A stretch of 64,000 nucleotides of DNA from Mycobacterium xenopi. Lineage in GTDB: Bacteria; Actinomycetota; Actinomycetes; Mycobacteriales; Mycobacteriaceae. The notes beneath the pieces were generated by a model, which ran no database searches, had not been told where the DNA came from, and saw only the letters and a program-made list of their open reading frames with translations. The position numbers and the translations under genes were made by a program. Position 1 is the first letter of the stretch. Every line of letters begins with the position of its first letter. The stretch lies in the NCBI RefSeq assembly GCF_009936235.1, contig NZ_AP022314.1:4853656-4917655 (forward strand), in the 5' to 3' direction. Below are positions 8,665 to 16,479 of this stretch, piece by piece.

Positions 8665-9468
8665 CTACACCCGCGCCGGCTCGGGCCCGGGAGCAGCCAA
8701 CAGGGCCAAGTCGTCGTAGCGCTGGTGCACATAGGGCAGCAGCCACTCGGCTGGCACCCGCTCTACGACCCGGCCCACCTGCACGGTGCGCCTACGACAC
8801 CAGGTGATCGACCTGATCTGGCGAATCACGATGTCGGCCACCGGATCCAGCGGCGACTCCCCCAACTGGAGTGTGCCGTAGATGTTTTCGAGCAGCTCGT
8901 AGTGGCGGTGGTACTCGCCGTAGACCAGGTGGGGGTCGGTGATGCCGTTGCCGTCGGGAGCACGCAGGAACTTGAAGTAGAACTCGGTGTTCACCTGGTC
9001 GGGCGGTGTGGCCGCCGGGCCGGTGACCTGACCGTTGACTTTGATGAGCCGATAGCCCAGCCGGTCGACGGTGGCGGTGACGCGATCGCCATCGCGTTCC
9101 ACCTCGATGTGGGCCAATTTCTTTGGTTCGCCGAATGTTTCGCGTCCACCGGTGACCGACTGTTCGGTGGACTGGGGCATGAAGAGGGGATAGTCGCCGT
9201 GCAGGTCGCCGTGGCGGGCGGTCACCGAGAACACTGCCGACCCGAACGGCGGTCTGCCCTCGATCCGGACCCGCTGAAGCTGAACGCGCACCAACGGCTC
9301 GGCCGCCGGCTCCAGCGGCTTGGGCAGTACGGCCGCGACGATCTCCGGATCGGTGAGGTACGTAACGGTCACCGCTTCGGTGGCGATGGGCGCCTTGGTG
9401 GCGTCGACCTCGTGATCGACTTGCGCCTCCGGTGGGCGCGGGCCGTAGCGAATCACGTTGGCGCTCAA
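8665..9468 (-). CDS. acetoacetate decarboxylase (ADC)-fold protein
   Basis: A 267-residue protein from TTG 9468, which overlaps the stop of the upstream SDR gene (TTGA). The central GEPKKLAHIEVERDGD contains the double lysine that, in clostridial acetoacetate decarboxylase, supplies the Schiff-base lysine and its pKa-tuning neighbour. The strand before it (PLFMPQSTEQSVTGGRETFG) also fits the fold. Many actinobacterial ADC-like proteins act on substrates other than acetoacetate, such as cyclic beta-keto acids or as aldolase-dehydratases. Its place between an SDR and two amidohydrolases suggests handling of a keto-acid intermediate formed by the SDR. Confidence 0.8.
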   Translation of the reverse strand: MSANVIRYGPRPPEAQVDHEVDATKAPIATEAVTVTYLTDPEIVAAVLPKPLEPAAEPLVRVQLQRVRIEGRPPFGSAVFSVTARHGDLHGDYPLFMPQSTEQSVTGGRETFGEPKKLAHIEVERDGDRVTATVDRLGYRLIKVNGQVTGPAATPPDQVNTEFYFKFLRAPDGNGITDPHLVYGEYHRHYELLENIYGTLQLGESPLDPVADIVIRQIRSITWCRRRTVQVGRVVERVPAEWLLPYVHQRYDDLALLAAPGPEPARV

Positions 9469-10388
9469 CGCTTACCTCCTTCGGTAGCAGTCTTGTCGAG
9501 CACGTCGACCAGGTAGTCGGGGTTGCTGCGATTAAGGATCGATGCCGCCTTGCGGCTCACGACTTCCTCGCCGGGAGTGGGTGGACCCAGCATCCAGAAG
9601 CGATCCGCCCGGATTCCCTCCACCACTTGGTCGGCGACCGTCTCGAGCGGGGTGAACTCGACACGCGCCCCGGCGGCCTCGAAGCGGGCGACAACGTCGG
9701 CCAGAGTGTGCTGGGGTGTGCGGCGTTTCTGGGTCGCGGCGTAGCGCGCCGGGCGGTGCCGCCACGACTCCCAGATGCCGGTGTTCAAAAAGCCACTGGG
9801 AAAAAGGACGTGCGCCCGCACCCGGGTCCCGGTCATCTCCAGGTGGGTGTAGAGGCTTTCGGTCAGGCAAAGCACCGCGGCCTTGGTCATCGGGTAAATC
9901 GCATTGGCCGGTCCGCCCATGGCGCCCCGGGCAATTGGTGCGAACCCGCCGTTGCCCGAGCAGGTGTTGACCACGTGTCCTTCGCCCTGCTCGAGCATGA
10001 TCGGGACGAAGGCCTTGATGCCATGGATCACGCCCAGCACGTTGACGTCGATGCCCCAGCGCCAGTCGGCCAGGTCGTGTTCCCACATGTAGCCCTCGGA
10101 GACCGCGCCGGTGCCGGCGTTGTTGCACACCACGCACACCGCGCCGAAGCGATCAAGCGCCTCCTTGGCCAACGACTCGACGGAGGAATAGTCGGCGACG
10201 TCGGTAACCACCCCGAGCGCCTCGATGCCCTCGTCGGCGAGTGCCCGGGTTGCCTCGTCCAGCGGTTCTTTCAGGACATCGGCCAGCACCACCTTCATGC
10301 CCTCCTGGCCGAACCGCCTGCCCATGGCACGGCCGATACCTCCGGCACCGCCGGTTACGACCGCCACCTTGCCCTGAAGGTCAGTCAT
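9465..10388 (-). CDS. short-chain dehydrogenase/reductase (SDR)
   Basis: A 307-residue NAD(P)-dependent oxidoreductase from ATG 10388 (MTDLQGKVAVVTGGAGG). The frame is open further upstream but would cross the divergent regulator gene. The nucleotide-binding motif TGGAGGIGRAMG lies at residues ~12-23, the NNAGTG motif follows mid-chain, and the catalytic Tyr-Lys pair is in AIYPMTKAAV. The C-terminal ~100 residues are longer than in minimal SDRs. It is the first gene of a four-gene block (SDR, ADC-like, amidohydrolases B and A) with overlaps or gaps of 3-13 bases, and is divergent from an IclR regulator across a 64-base gap that holds a palindrome. Confidence 0.88.
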   Translation of the reverse strand: MTDLQGKVAVVTGGAGGIGRAMGRRFGQEGMKVVLADVLKEPLDEATRALADEGIEALGVVTDVADYSSVESLAKEALDRFGAVCVVCNNAGTGAVSEGYMWEHDLADWRWGIDVNVLGVIHGIKAFVPIMLEQGEGHVVNTCSGNGGFAPIARGAMGGPANAIYPMTKAAVLCLTESLYTHLEMTGTRVRAHVLFPSGFLNTGIWESWRHRPARYAATQKRRTPQHTLADVVARFEAAGARVEFTPLETVADQVVEGIRADRFWMLGPPTPGEEVVSRKAASILNRSNPDYLVDVLDKTATEGGKR

Positions 10389-10428
10389 TGTGGCAATCGT
10401 CACATGGTCGCGCTGTGTACCGCAAGAA

Positions 10429-10443
10429 GTCGCATTATGCGAC
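10429..10443. promoter_or_regulatory. 15-bp palindrome, candidate IclR operator
   Basis: The sequence GTCGCATTATGCGAC has perfect 7-base arms around a single T. It lies 10 bases before the IclR gene start and about 40 bases before the divergent SDR start. A second, wider pair (TGGTCGC at 10415-10421 and GCGACCA at 10439-10445) shares its right arm. IclR regulators commonly bind such sites in divergent promoters; binding here is inferred. Confidence 0.55.
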
Positions 10444-10452
10444 CATTGCTCT

Positions 10453-11358
10453 GTGGCTGCGCGTCCCTCCCCCCAGACCGAGCGGGTGGTGAGCCTGTTC
10501 GAGCAGCTGGCAGGTGATGAAGGCCGGGGGATGACATTGGCGCAGGTGTCGCGGCACTTGAGCGTCCATAAGGCCAGCTGCCACGCGATGCTCTCCGAAC
10601 TGCTGCGGGCCGGCTGGCTATTGCGCGACCCGGTTCGCAAGACCTACCACCTCGGTCCCGCTCTGGTGCGGCTCGGCAGGGAGGCGGCGAGCCGCTACCC
10701 GGCGCTGGTGTTGGCCCGCTGCGCTATGGCGGAGCTGTCGGCCGCGACCGGCGCTCATTGCATTGCCTTCTCGGTCAGCGATGACCACTCCACCGTCGTC
10801 GATCAGGTCCGCAGCCCTCACGGCGGTGGTCACCCGATGCCCATCGGCACCCAGTTCCCCCACCGCCCGCCGTATGGGGCGCCGATCGTGGCCTGGGCCG
10901 GACCAGATGCTCGGGAGCGGTGGCTGGCTTCCCTGCCCGAGGATGTGCGTGATCGGTACCGCCAGGCGTTGGCAGCGGCCAAGCAGCGCGGCTACGCGGT
11001 CGGCCTGCATATCCTGCCCGACCTGCGCTTGCGGGAACTGGCGCAGATCGTGCGCAGTGCCGAAGTGCGTTCCACGCGGCTGAGTCAGCTAGCGCAGGCG
11101 TTGACCGACGAACTGATTCACCAGGAGGAGTGGTTCCCGGTCAGTCTGGACCCAGATCGCACCTACAAGGTGAGCCACATCGACTCGCCGATTCTGGAGC
11201 CAGGGCCGCGCATCGCCCTGATGCTCAGCCTGGTTCCCAGCGCGGAGCCGATGAGCGGTGCAGCGGTCACCCGGCTGGGGGAGCACCTCGCTTCGGCGAC
11301 TCGCCGACTAAGCGCCGCCTTGGCGGACGAAGCAAACGAGGGTGCCGCCGACAGGTAA
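10453..11358 (+). CDS. IclR-family transcriptional regulator
   Basis: A 301-residue regulator from GTG 10453 (VAARPSPQTERVVSLFEQL). The N-terminal winged helix (MTLAQVSRHLSVHKASCHAM, then the wing RKTYHLGPALVRLG) is typical of IclR. Residues ~75-250 form the GAF-like effector domain (SAATGAHCIAFSVSDDHSTV). The frame is open to 10390 but those codons overlap the palindrome and look non-coding. It is divergent from the SDR operon, so by the usual IclR pattern it should control that operon and itself, with a small-molecule effector that could be the pathway substrate. Confidence 0.85.
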   Translation: MAARPSPQTERVVSLFEQLAGDEGRGMTLAQVSRHLSVHKASCHAMLSELLRAGWLLRDPVRKTYHLGPALVRLGREAASRYPALVLARCAMAELSAATGAHCIAFSVSDDHSTVVDQVRSPHGGGHPMPIGTQFPHRPPYGAPIVAWAGPDARERWLASLPEDVRDRYRQALAAAKQRGYAVGLHILPDLRLRELAQIVRSAEVRSTRLSQLAQALTDELIHQEEWFPVSLDPDRTYKVSHIDSPILEPGPRIALMLSLVPSAEPMSGAAVTRLGEHLASATRRLSAALADEANEGAADR

Positions 11359-11445
11359 CCCGTTGTGCCGAAGGCCTTTTCAGCGTCGCGGTAGCCCACA
11401 GCGTTGATGCGGTGAGCGTCCGGAAGCAGCGGCCGACACGGGTTT

Positions 11446-12216
11446 TTATGCGAGCATCGGGTCGATCGCCGACCGGGGCACAAGCACCTGCAACGCCCCG
11501 GCTGAGTCGGGCAGCAGCGCGCCCTGGTCGAAGAAGAAGTACACCCCGTCGTTGACCACGGCGAAATTCTGGTAGTTGTCCGGGTTGTACAGCGCCCCCG
11601 GTGCGATCGGCAACGGCGGCGTCTGCGTCGTCGGCGTGGCCGCTGCCGGCTGTCCCGGTTGCGCCGGCGGCGGTGGCGGTGCCTGCTGCTTCTGCAGTTC
11701 AGCCTGCACGATCGGCGCGACGGTCTTGAGCGGATCGTCCACCCGCCACAGCGGCGTATGTTCTTTGTCGTCCGAAGCGGCCGTGTAGGTGATCGCCTTG
11801 CGATAGGTCTGGTCCCAGTTGAACGCCTTCCATGTCGTCTTTGGGTTCGCGCCGACGTTTTGGTACACCTTGAACACCACGGCCTGCGTGCCGCGCGGGG
11901 GAATCGCTGAGTTGTATTCCGTCGGCTTCATCTTCAGCTCATACGGGGTATCGCGGGGCGCGCCAGACTTGGCCGCGTTGAGGAATCCATCGCGCGTCTG
12001 CGAGACGTATTCGGCGACCGACTTCTGGTCGGGGTAGTCCAGCGGGATGCTGATGTCGACGCTGTACCCGGGGTCCGACGACTGGATCTCACACGTCCTG
12101 CCGGTATTGGCGCCCTTGAGGTCGGCGCAGTAGTCCTTCGGGGCAGCCACGGCAATGCCGGCGGAGCCCAAGATGGCGGCGGCCGCGACGAGCACGGCCA
12201 TGCTGAAGAAGCGCAT
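11446..12216 (-). CDS. MPT64-like secreted protein (RsiV/DUF3298-type fold)
   Basis: A 256-residue exported protein from ATG 12216 (MRFFSMAVLVAAAAILG), with a Sec signal peptide likely cut after AVAAP near residue 27. The mature part begins DYCADLKGANTGRTCEIQ, with two early cysteines, followed by the conserved PYELKMKPTEYNSA segment and the VVFKVYQNVG strand of the M. tuberculosis MPT64/Rv3036c family. A proline-rich linker (QQAPPPPPAQPGQP) precedes a final domain reading NFAVVNDGVYFFFDQGALLP. MPT64 is a secreted antigen reported to bind host membranes; some relatives have esterase activity. No enzyme motif is obvious here. It stands alone, convergent with the IclR gene. Confidence 0.8.
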   Translation of the reverse strand: MRFFSMAVLVAAAAILGSAGIAVAAPKDYCADLKGANTGRTCEIQSSDPGYSVDISIPLDYPDQKSVAEYVSQTRDGFLNAAKSGAPRDTPYELKMKPTEYNSAIPPRGTQAVVFKVYQNVGANPKTTWKAFNWDQTYRKAITYTAASDDKEHTPLWRVDDPLKTVAPIVQAELQKQQAPPPPPAQPGQPAAATPTTQTPPLPIAPGALYNPDNYQNFAVVNDGVYFFFDQGALLPDSAGALQVLVPRSAIDPMLA

Positions 12217-12565
12217 AGTTTCAATCCCTCCAAGCAGACACAGCACCGCTGCGGAACGAGAGATTAGCGTGCAGCGGTCCTTATCAAGTGGGGGCCGGCG
12301 GAGTTACCGCTGAATACCGTAGTCCGAAATGGAAGGGTGACACCTCACACCGCGTTTGGCCAGTTCATGGACCCAACCACCGGCGACCCCAGGGCGGTGG
12401 AGATCGGCCCAGCTCCACCAGCGCGCCTCGCCTGGGCAGGCGCTTCCAAGCCCTCGACGTCGTAGCGCGTCCGATAGGTGCTGCATTTGTGTATCAGCCG
12501 AACACAAGAAGCCAGGCTTAGTCAGAAGTTGGGAATCTACCCCCCTGGCTGGCTTGCCGCAAAGC
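12217..12565. other. intergenic stretch with no supported gene
   Basis: About 350 bases between the MPT64-like gene and the next small gene. The only open frames (a 67-codon one on the minus strand and a 77-codon one on the plus strand) show no family features and no ribosome site. The first ~50 bases presumably hold the promoter of the MPT64-like gene; no clear -10 or -35 is visible. Confidence 0.5.
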
Positions 12566-12883
12566 TCACCGTTTCCAGTCCACCAGCCTCATTCGGACGT
12601 CGACGCTCGGCCCGAGTTTCTGCTTGAGCACGTGGAGGAAGCCCCACTGATGCGACACCTCACCAGCCAGGCGTCTGCACACCTGAACCACCGCCTCAAC
12701 CGGCTGGCGGTCATAATCGAGTTCGGCGTCTCGCTCCAGGCTTTCATCTGCGGAAGCGACCGGTAATTCGTTCTCTAGCAGCATCACCGCGATCTGGCGC
12801 TTGTCCACCAGTACCACCCAGCGCATTCCTTCCGGCACTTCCGGCAGCGCGGAGGACATCTCCTCGTTAGAGGGATAGGTCAT
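12566..12883 (-). CDS. small acidic protein of unknown function
   Basis: A 105-residue protein from ATG 12883 (MTYPSNEEMSSALPEVPE). It has alternating strand and helix character: WVVLVDKRQIAVMLL looks like paired strands, and EAVVQVCRRLAGEVSHQWG looks like a helix. No signal peptide, membrane segment or catalytic motif is seen. Codon use and length look genuine, but I do not recognise the family. It is followed by a 186-base gap upstream and is on the same strand as the small membrane protein gene at 13070. Confidence 0.55.
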   Translation of the reverse strand: MTYPSNEEMSSALPEVPEGMRWVVLVDKRQIAVMLLENELPVASADESLERDAELDYDRQPVEAVVQVCRRLAGEVSHQWGFLHVLKQKLGPSVDVRMRLVDWKR

Positions 12884-13069
12884 GGCGTGTCGACGCTAGC
12901 CCGCGCCGGGTAGCCGCGGGAAGCCGATAATAGTCGACGGCGCGAGTCCAGGTCATCGCGGTGCGCATCTAGCGACAGCCTTTCGGGGGTTACCCGCGTG
13001 AACATGACCACCCAGCCGACGATGAGAACAACTCGCCTCCGCTCACGAACTCATACACCCCGCCGGACG

Positions 13070-13504
13070 TCATGAGGAGGATCCGGCAGGACGACCCGGT
13101 TGAGCTCGAATACTTTCTTGCCGCGGCGCACGGAGCTTTCGACGCGCGTCGACCAGACCCCATGCGGCCAAGCCGAAGAAGAGTGCGGCGATCGGCAGCA
13201 TTGTCAATCCGCCATCGGGTGTAAACATCACCCAGACGGCGAGGCCGCCAAGTGCTGCGAGCAGGGCCGCCGCTACAAGACCAATTGTTCCGGCAACACT
13301 CGATTCTCCGGAGATTGGTCGGCGCTGTTCTGGCGGCATCCGACGATAGCGAAGCGCTGCCACGATCAAAACAGCCATCCCGACTCCAGCGATCACGAGG
13401 CCGGAGACAAAACGGCCTGGATCGTGATAGTGGTTAAGCGCACGGGCGCCGCCGTAGCTAATCGCGATCAGCGCGGCGATGTACAAGACGCGCACCGTAG
13501 TCAT
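13070..13504 (-). CDS. small four-helix membrane protein, unknown function
   Basis: A 144-residue protein from ATG 13504 (MTTVRVLYIAALIAISYG); the frame is open six codons further up to 13522. Hydrophobic segments lie at about residues 5-20, 33-52, 71-95 and 102-120, with a basic, proline-containing tail (RRKLRAPRQ) that should be cytosolic. The start lies 14 bases after the stop of the small glycine-rich gene, so the pair is probably one transcript. Size and topology would suit an immunity protein or accessory transporter for a small secreted product, but no family match supports this. Confidence 0.6.
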   Translation of the reverse strand: MTTVRVLYIAALIAISYGGARALNHYHDPGRFVSGLVIAGVGMAVLIVAALRYRRMPPEQRRPISGESSVAGTIGLVAAALLAALGGLAVWVMFTPDGGLTMLPIAALFFGLAAWGLVDARRKLRAPRQESIRAQPGRPAGSSS

Positions 13505-13518
13505 CGCGTCACCCTTAA

Positions 13519-13773
13519 TCATTTGGTGTGGTCCAATATGTAGTCGCCCCCGCTGTTAATGGCGCCGCCTACGCACGCGCCGCCAATAATGAGCGGATCG
13601 AGGCCACCGGTGATGAGGCCAACAACGCCAGCCGAGCCTCCTCCGACGACGCATCCGCCGCCCGCCTTACGAAGCATTTCCCAGAGGTTGAACCGCTGAG
13701 CGTCAGTGAGCCTGGCCTGGACCTCGGTGGCTGCCCTCAGTTCATCGGGGTTGACCCGAAGAATGTCGGGCAT
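13519..13773 (-). CDS. 84-residue glycine-rich small protein
   Basis: From ATG 13773 the product starts MPDILRVNPDELRAATEVQA, which recalls the N-terminal helix of small ESX-type (EspC/WXG100-like) proteins. Residues ~38-78 then form a hydrophobic glycine-rich tail with repeated GG and GxxxG spacing and two cysteines (GGGCVVGGGSAG, IIGGACVGGAINSGG). Such a tail is seen in class II bacteriocins and in some T7SS effectors; no family assignment is claimed. The ATG lies only about 10 bases from the 3' end of the group II intron and has no ribosome site, so its native 5' region, and perhaps N-terminal codons, may have been displaced. Confidence 0.5.
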   Translation of the reverse strand: MPDILRVNPDELRAATEVQARLTDAQRFNLWEMLRKAGGGCVVGGGSAGVVGLITGGLDPLIIGGACVGGAINSGGDYILDHTK

Positions 13774-13828
13774 TGGTAGTCAGGGGCGCGGTGTCTGCAA
13801 GGCAGACCCGTTTCCCCATCCCCCTTTC

Positions 13829-13861
13829 AATCCGTGCGTGCGGTTTTCCCGCACACGGCTT
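13829..13861 (-). ncRNA. group II intron domain V
   Basis: Read on the minus strand, the 33 bases start AAGCCGUGUGCGG, turn in a GAAA tetraloop and return as CCGCACGCACGGAUU. This contains the AGC catalytic triad, the GNRA loop and the two-base bulge region expected of domain V. It lies just downstream of the reverse transcriptase stop, as usual. Confidence 0.8.
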
Positions 13862-13883
13862 ACCGATGATCTTCTAGACATGG

Positions 13884-15257
13884 TTACGCAGCCTTCGGGT
13901 AACGGATGGTGCCACGAAGTCGATACAGGCCGTGCCCGTTGAACCACGGCTCAGTCCACTGATCAGCTTGCCCAGCACGAAGGTTGCGGCCCCGCTTCTT
14001 AACCATCAAGCGGAACAACCGCCGCCACACGTACCGGTCGATCTGGGTGAACTTGTCGGCGGCGTTGCCGGTGCGAAAGTAATTTCCCCAGCCGCGCAAG
14101 ATCGGAGTCAGCTCCGCGATGATGACGCGGATGTCTGTCCCGGCGCGGTTGCGGCCGGTGCGGTCGCGGACCTTCTCCCGCAGCCGCTTCATCGCCCGCT
14201 GTGACGGCCAACGGTGCAGGTAGTAGCGCACGATGCGCCGTTGTTCCCACAGCCGCCCCGACATGCGAGCTCGGAAGTGACAGCCCAGAAAATCCAGCCC
14301 CTCCCGACCCTCCCGTAGGTCGACTACCTTCGTTTTGTCCGGATGCAGCCGCAACCCCAATGACGCCAAGATTTCTCCCACCGCCGCCAAGGCGTGCTCG
14401 GCTTGTGCCGCATTGCGACACAGCACCACACCGTCATCGGCGTAGCGCACCAACTCACCCACCCCACGGGCAGATAACTCAGTGTCGAGCACGTGCAGGT
14501 AGATGTTGGCCAGTAGCGGCGAGATCACCCCGCCCTGCGGTGTGCCTGCGACCGTCCGCTCCAACACACCTTCGACCATCACTCCTGCCTGCAGCCACAA
14601 GCGCAGCAGTTTGAGCACCCGCCGATCCGAAACCCGTTTACTGACCTGAGCCAGTAGCCGGTCGTGGTCGATTTCGCCGAAGAAATTGGCGATATCGAAC
14701 TCGACCACAAACTGATAGCCCTCGATGAACCCGGTCCGCAAGCGTTCCTTAGCCATCGTCGCCGACCGCCTCGGCCGAAACCCATACGAGCACGACAAGA
14801 AATCCGCCTCGAAAATCGGTTCCAACACGATCTTGGCCGCCGCCTGGGCCACCCGGTCTCGCACCGTGGGTATCCCCAACGGCCGCTTACCGCCCTGTGG
14901 TTTGGGGATCTCCACCCGGCGCGCTGGCGCCGGACGGTAACGACCCGTGCGAAGGTCACCGCGCAACTCACGCAACATGCGGTCCACGCCGTAGTCCTCC
15001 ACCGCGGCCACGGTGATGCGATCCACCCCGGCCGCGCCCTTGTTCTTGCACACGCGAAACCACGCCTCCCACAGGACGTCACCCCTGTAGATACGGTCAA
15101 ACAGGGCGTGGAAACGCCGACCCTCAGACTGCTTGGCCGCAGCCCATAGCGCCCGTTGCAGTTGTCGCACTTTCACTCCCGACGGGCTCAACGGCTCGTC
15201 ATCGGCTACGGCAAGCAATGGCTTGCCGGGGTTATTGGACCGGAGCGATCCGGTCAT
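13884..15257 (-). CDS. group II intron-encoded reverse transcriptase/maturase
   Basis: A 457-residue protein from ATG 15257; GTG 15284 is an alternative. The reverse transcriptase blocks are in order: KNKGAAGVDRITV (RT0-1), IPKPQGGKRPLGIPTVRDRV (RT2), a FEADFLSCSYGFRP block (RT3), FDIANFFGEIDHD (RT4), GTPQGGVISPLLANIYLH (RT4-5) and the active-site YADD (RT5). Domain X follows, with a GWGNYFRTGNA motif. A short basic tail without a complete HNH endonuclease motif suggests an intron class that lacks En. The protein should bind its own intron, aid splicing and drive retrohoming. All catalytic aspartates are present. Confidence 0.92.
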   Translation of the reverse strand: MTGSLRSNNPGKPLLAVADDEPLSPSGVKVRQLQRALWAAAKQSEGRRFHALFDRIYRGDVLWEAWFRVCKNKGAAGVDRITVAAVEDYGVDRMLRELRGDLRTGRYRPAPARRVEIPKPQGGKRPLGIPTVRDRVAQAAAKIVLEPIFEADFLSCSYGFRPRRSATMAKERLRTGFIEGYQFVVEFDIANFFGEIDHDRLLAQVSKRVSDRRVLKLLRLWLQAGVMVEGVLERTVAGTPQGGVISPLLANIYLHVLDTELSARGVGELVRYADDGVVLCRNAAQAEHALAAVGEILASLGLRLHPDKTKVVDLREGREGLDFLGCHFRARMSGRLWEQRRIVRYYLHRWPSQRAMKRLREKVRDRTGRNRAGTDIRVIIAELTPILRGWGNYFRTGNAADKFTQIDRYVWRRLFRLMVKKRGRNLRAGQADQWTEPWFNGHGLYRLRGTIRYPKAA

Positions 15258-15759
15258 GCCCTCACACTTACCCGCTTCGCGCACGTGATCAAAGCAGGGG
15301 CCCTTCCTCCCGACGCGTTATGCTGCACGCCGATCAGCGGTACTATGACCCCCTCGGACTCCCGCTGTGCTCCAAGGACTTTCACCATCGGCTTATACCC
15401 TTGGTCTCTTGCCCGACGCGGGCGTGCGCAGACGGGTCTCTCCAGTTCCGAACCAGACTGTGTGCACGTGCCATCTCCCCTACCCCGAGGAGACCCGACG
15501 AGCTGACCCCGGACCGGGACTCGCCGGACGTGGCCTTCACCGTGACATGAGCGGCTCGGCTCTCCTGTTGTGAATCTGACGAGGCTGCAGAGTTCGCGAT
15601 GCTGCTACGGCCCGTGCACTTGCTCCCTCCAAAGAAGCTCTTGACACCCCGCTTAGCCCGTCGCCTCTCAGCGACGAACCGGGGCCTGCTACCCGGCGCT
15701 CCGGTGCTTACCGGGACGGGACTTCCACCCGCTAGCCTGATCCAGCTTTCTGGACGCAC

Positions 15760-16040
15760 CATGCGGGGATCATAACTGTCGTACTTACATACCGGGAACG
15801 GGTTAAGTTGCGACGCGGCTGCCAGTATCGCCAGCTGCGGGCGCTTGGCGTTGGAGGCGCACCCAGCGCCCCAGACTTGTTTACCGACACCGATCTCGGC
15901 GGCCACGTGAGGTACCGGGTGGCCGGTCTCAATTACCAGGCGGGCAGCCTGCTCCGAAACTCCGGGGTGTACTTGCGAACGCTTCCCCGACATACGGACA
16001 TCATTCCCGCGGGCCCAGGGATCCCACCAGTTAGGTGTCC
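15760..16040 (-). mobile_element. IS3-family orfA remnant, frameshifted
   Basis: Reading leftward from about 15993, the product starts MSGKR, then LVIETGHPVPHVAAEIGVG, then in another frame LGRWVRLQRQAPAA, which is the helix-turn-helix half of an IS3-type OrfA. A third frame supplies RKYTPEFR. At least three one-base changes are needed to make one frame: one extra T and two missing G/C bases. No orfB (DDE catalytic part) is found, because the copy ends where the group II intron begins. The right boundary at about 16040 is a guess based on where vapC-like sequence starts. Confidence 0.6.
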
Positions 16041-16077
16041 GTCAGGGGTCAACCCCAAAGCACGGAGACGTGGCGGA

Positions 16078-16424
16078 AGAGTTTCCCCCGAAATCCCCTG
16101 GATAACATCCGCTTTGACTGAAGTCGAGCTCCCCAGAGCCATCCGCGCAGTCGCCCCGGAAGGACTACCCGCGTGCCCTCCGTGCTGGCCAGGCTAAACC
16201 GCTTCGAAATCGACCATGTCATCCGTTCCACCGCGGCGGCCTACCCCAATCCCGCACTGCGATTACTCGACGCAATACATCTCGCCACCGCTCAAACCGC
16301 CGCTTCCGCTGCACCGTTGACCGCGCTCGTCACCTACGACACTCGCCTTAGCGCGGCCGCCGACGACCTCGGCATGACCGTGGTCGCGCCAGGAAAAGGC
16401 GCTAACAGCGTTCGGCGGAGATAG
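16078..16424 (+). pseudogene. VapC-type PIN-domain toxin, truncated and frameshifted
   Basis: The first frame reads PWITSALTEVELPRAIRAVA and the second (from GTG 16173) reads VPSVLARLNRFEID, then LLDAIHLATA and LVTYDTRLSAAADDLGM. The latter two are the second and third acidic-residue regions of a VapC PIN domain. One missing C near 16168-16171 would restore LPRVPSVLARLNRF. The N-terminal ~35 residues with the first catalytic aspartate, and the partner vapB, are absent; they were probably lost with the IS insertion on the left. It cannot be an active ribonuclease toxin as it stands. It is convergent with dnaB. Confidence 0.65.
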
Positions 16425-16479
16425 GAATTGGCAGACCAGGCTCAGATGTGGTGGTGGGAGGCGGCGCCAACAAGGTGCT

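Larger units (their letters stand above)
13780..15759 (-). mobile_element. group II intron with encoded reverse transcriptase
   Basis: Transcribed right to left. The 5' end is placed at 15759, where the RNA would begin GUGCGUCCAGAAAGC, the canonical GUGYG start. Domain V is at 13829-13861, and a domain VI-like hairpin (GUCUGC-CUU-GCAGAC) lies just beyond, with an unpaired A after its stem. The 3' end is at about 13777-13785 and is not fixed to the base. The ~470 bases from 15759 to the ORF start hold the structured domain I-III region. The 5' flank is an IS3-type orfA remnant; the 3' flank is the small glycine-rich gene. The element is about 1.98 kb and its protein is intact, so it may be active. 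Confidence 0.8.

Noticed and set aside
12304..12507. 67-codon minus-strand frame in the gap after the MPT64-like gene
   Set aside because: No ribosome site, no family features, length within chance at this GC content.
13780..16040. Idea that the scar region is a CRISPR or phage remnant
   Set aside because: No regularly spaced repeats and no phage structural or integrase motif; the group II intron and IS3 orfA explain the open frames.
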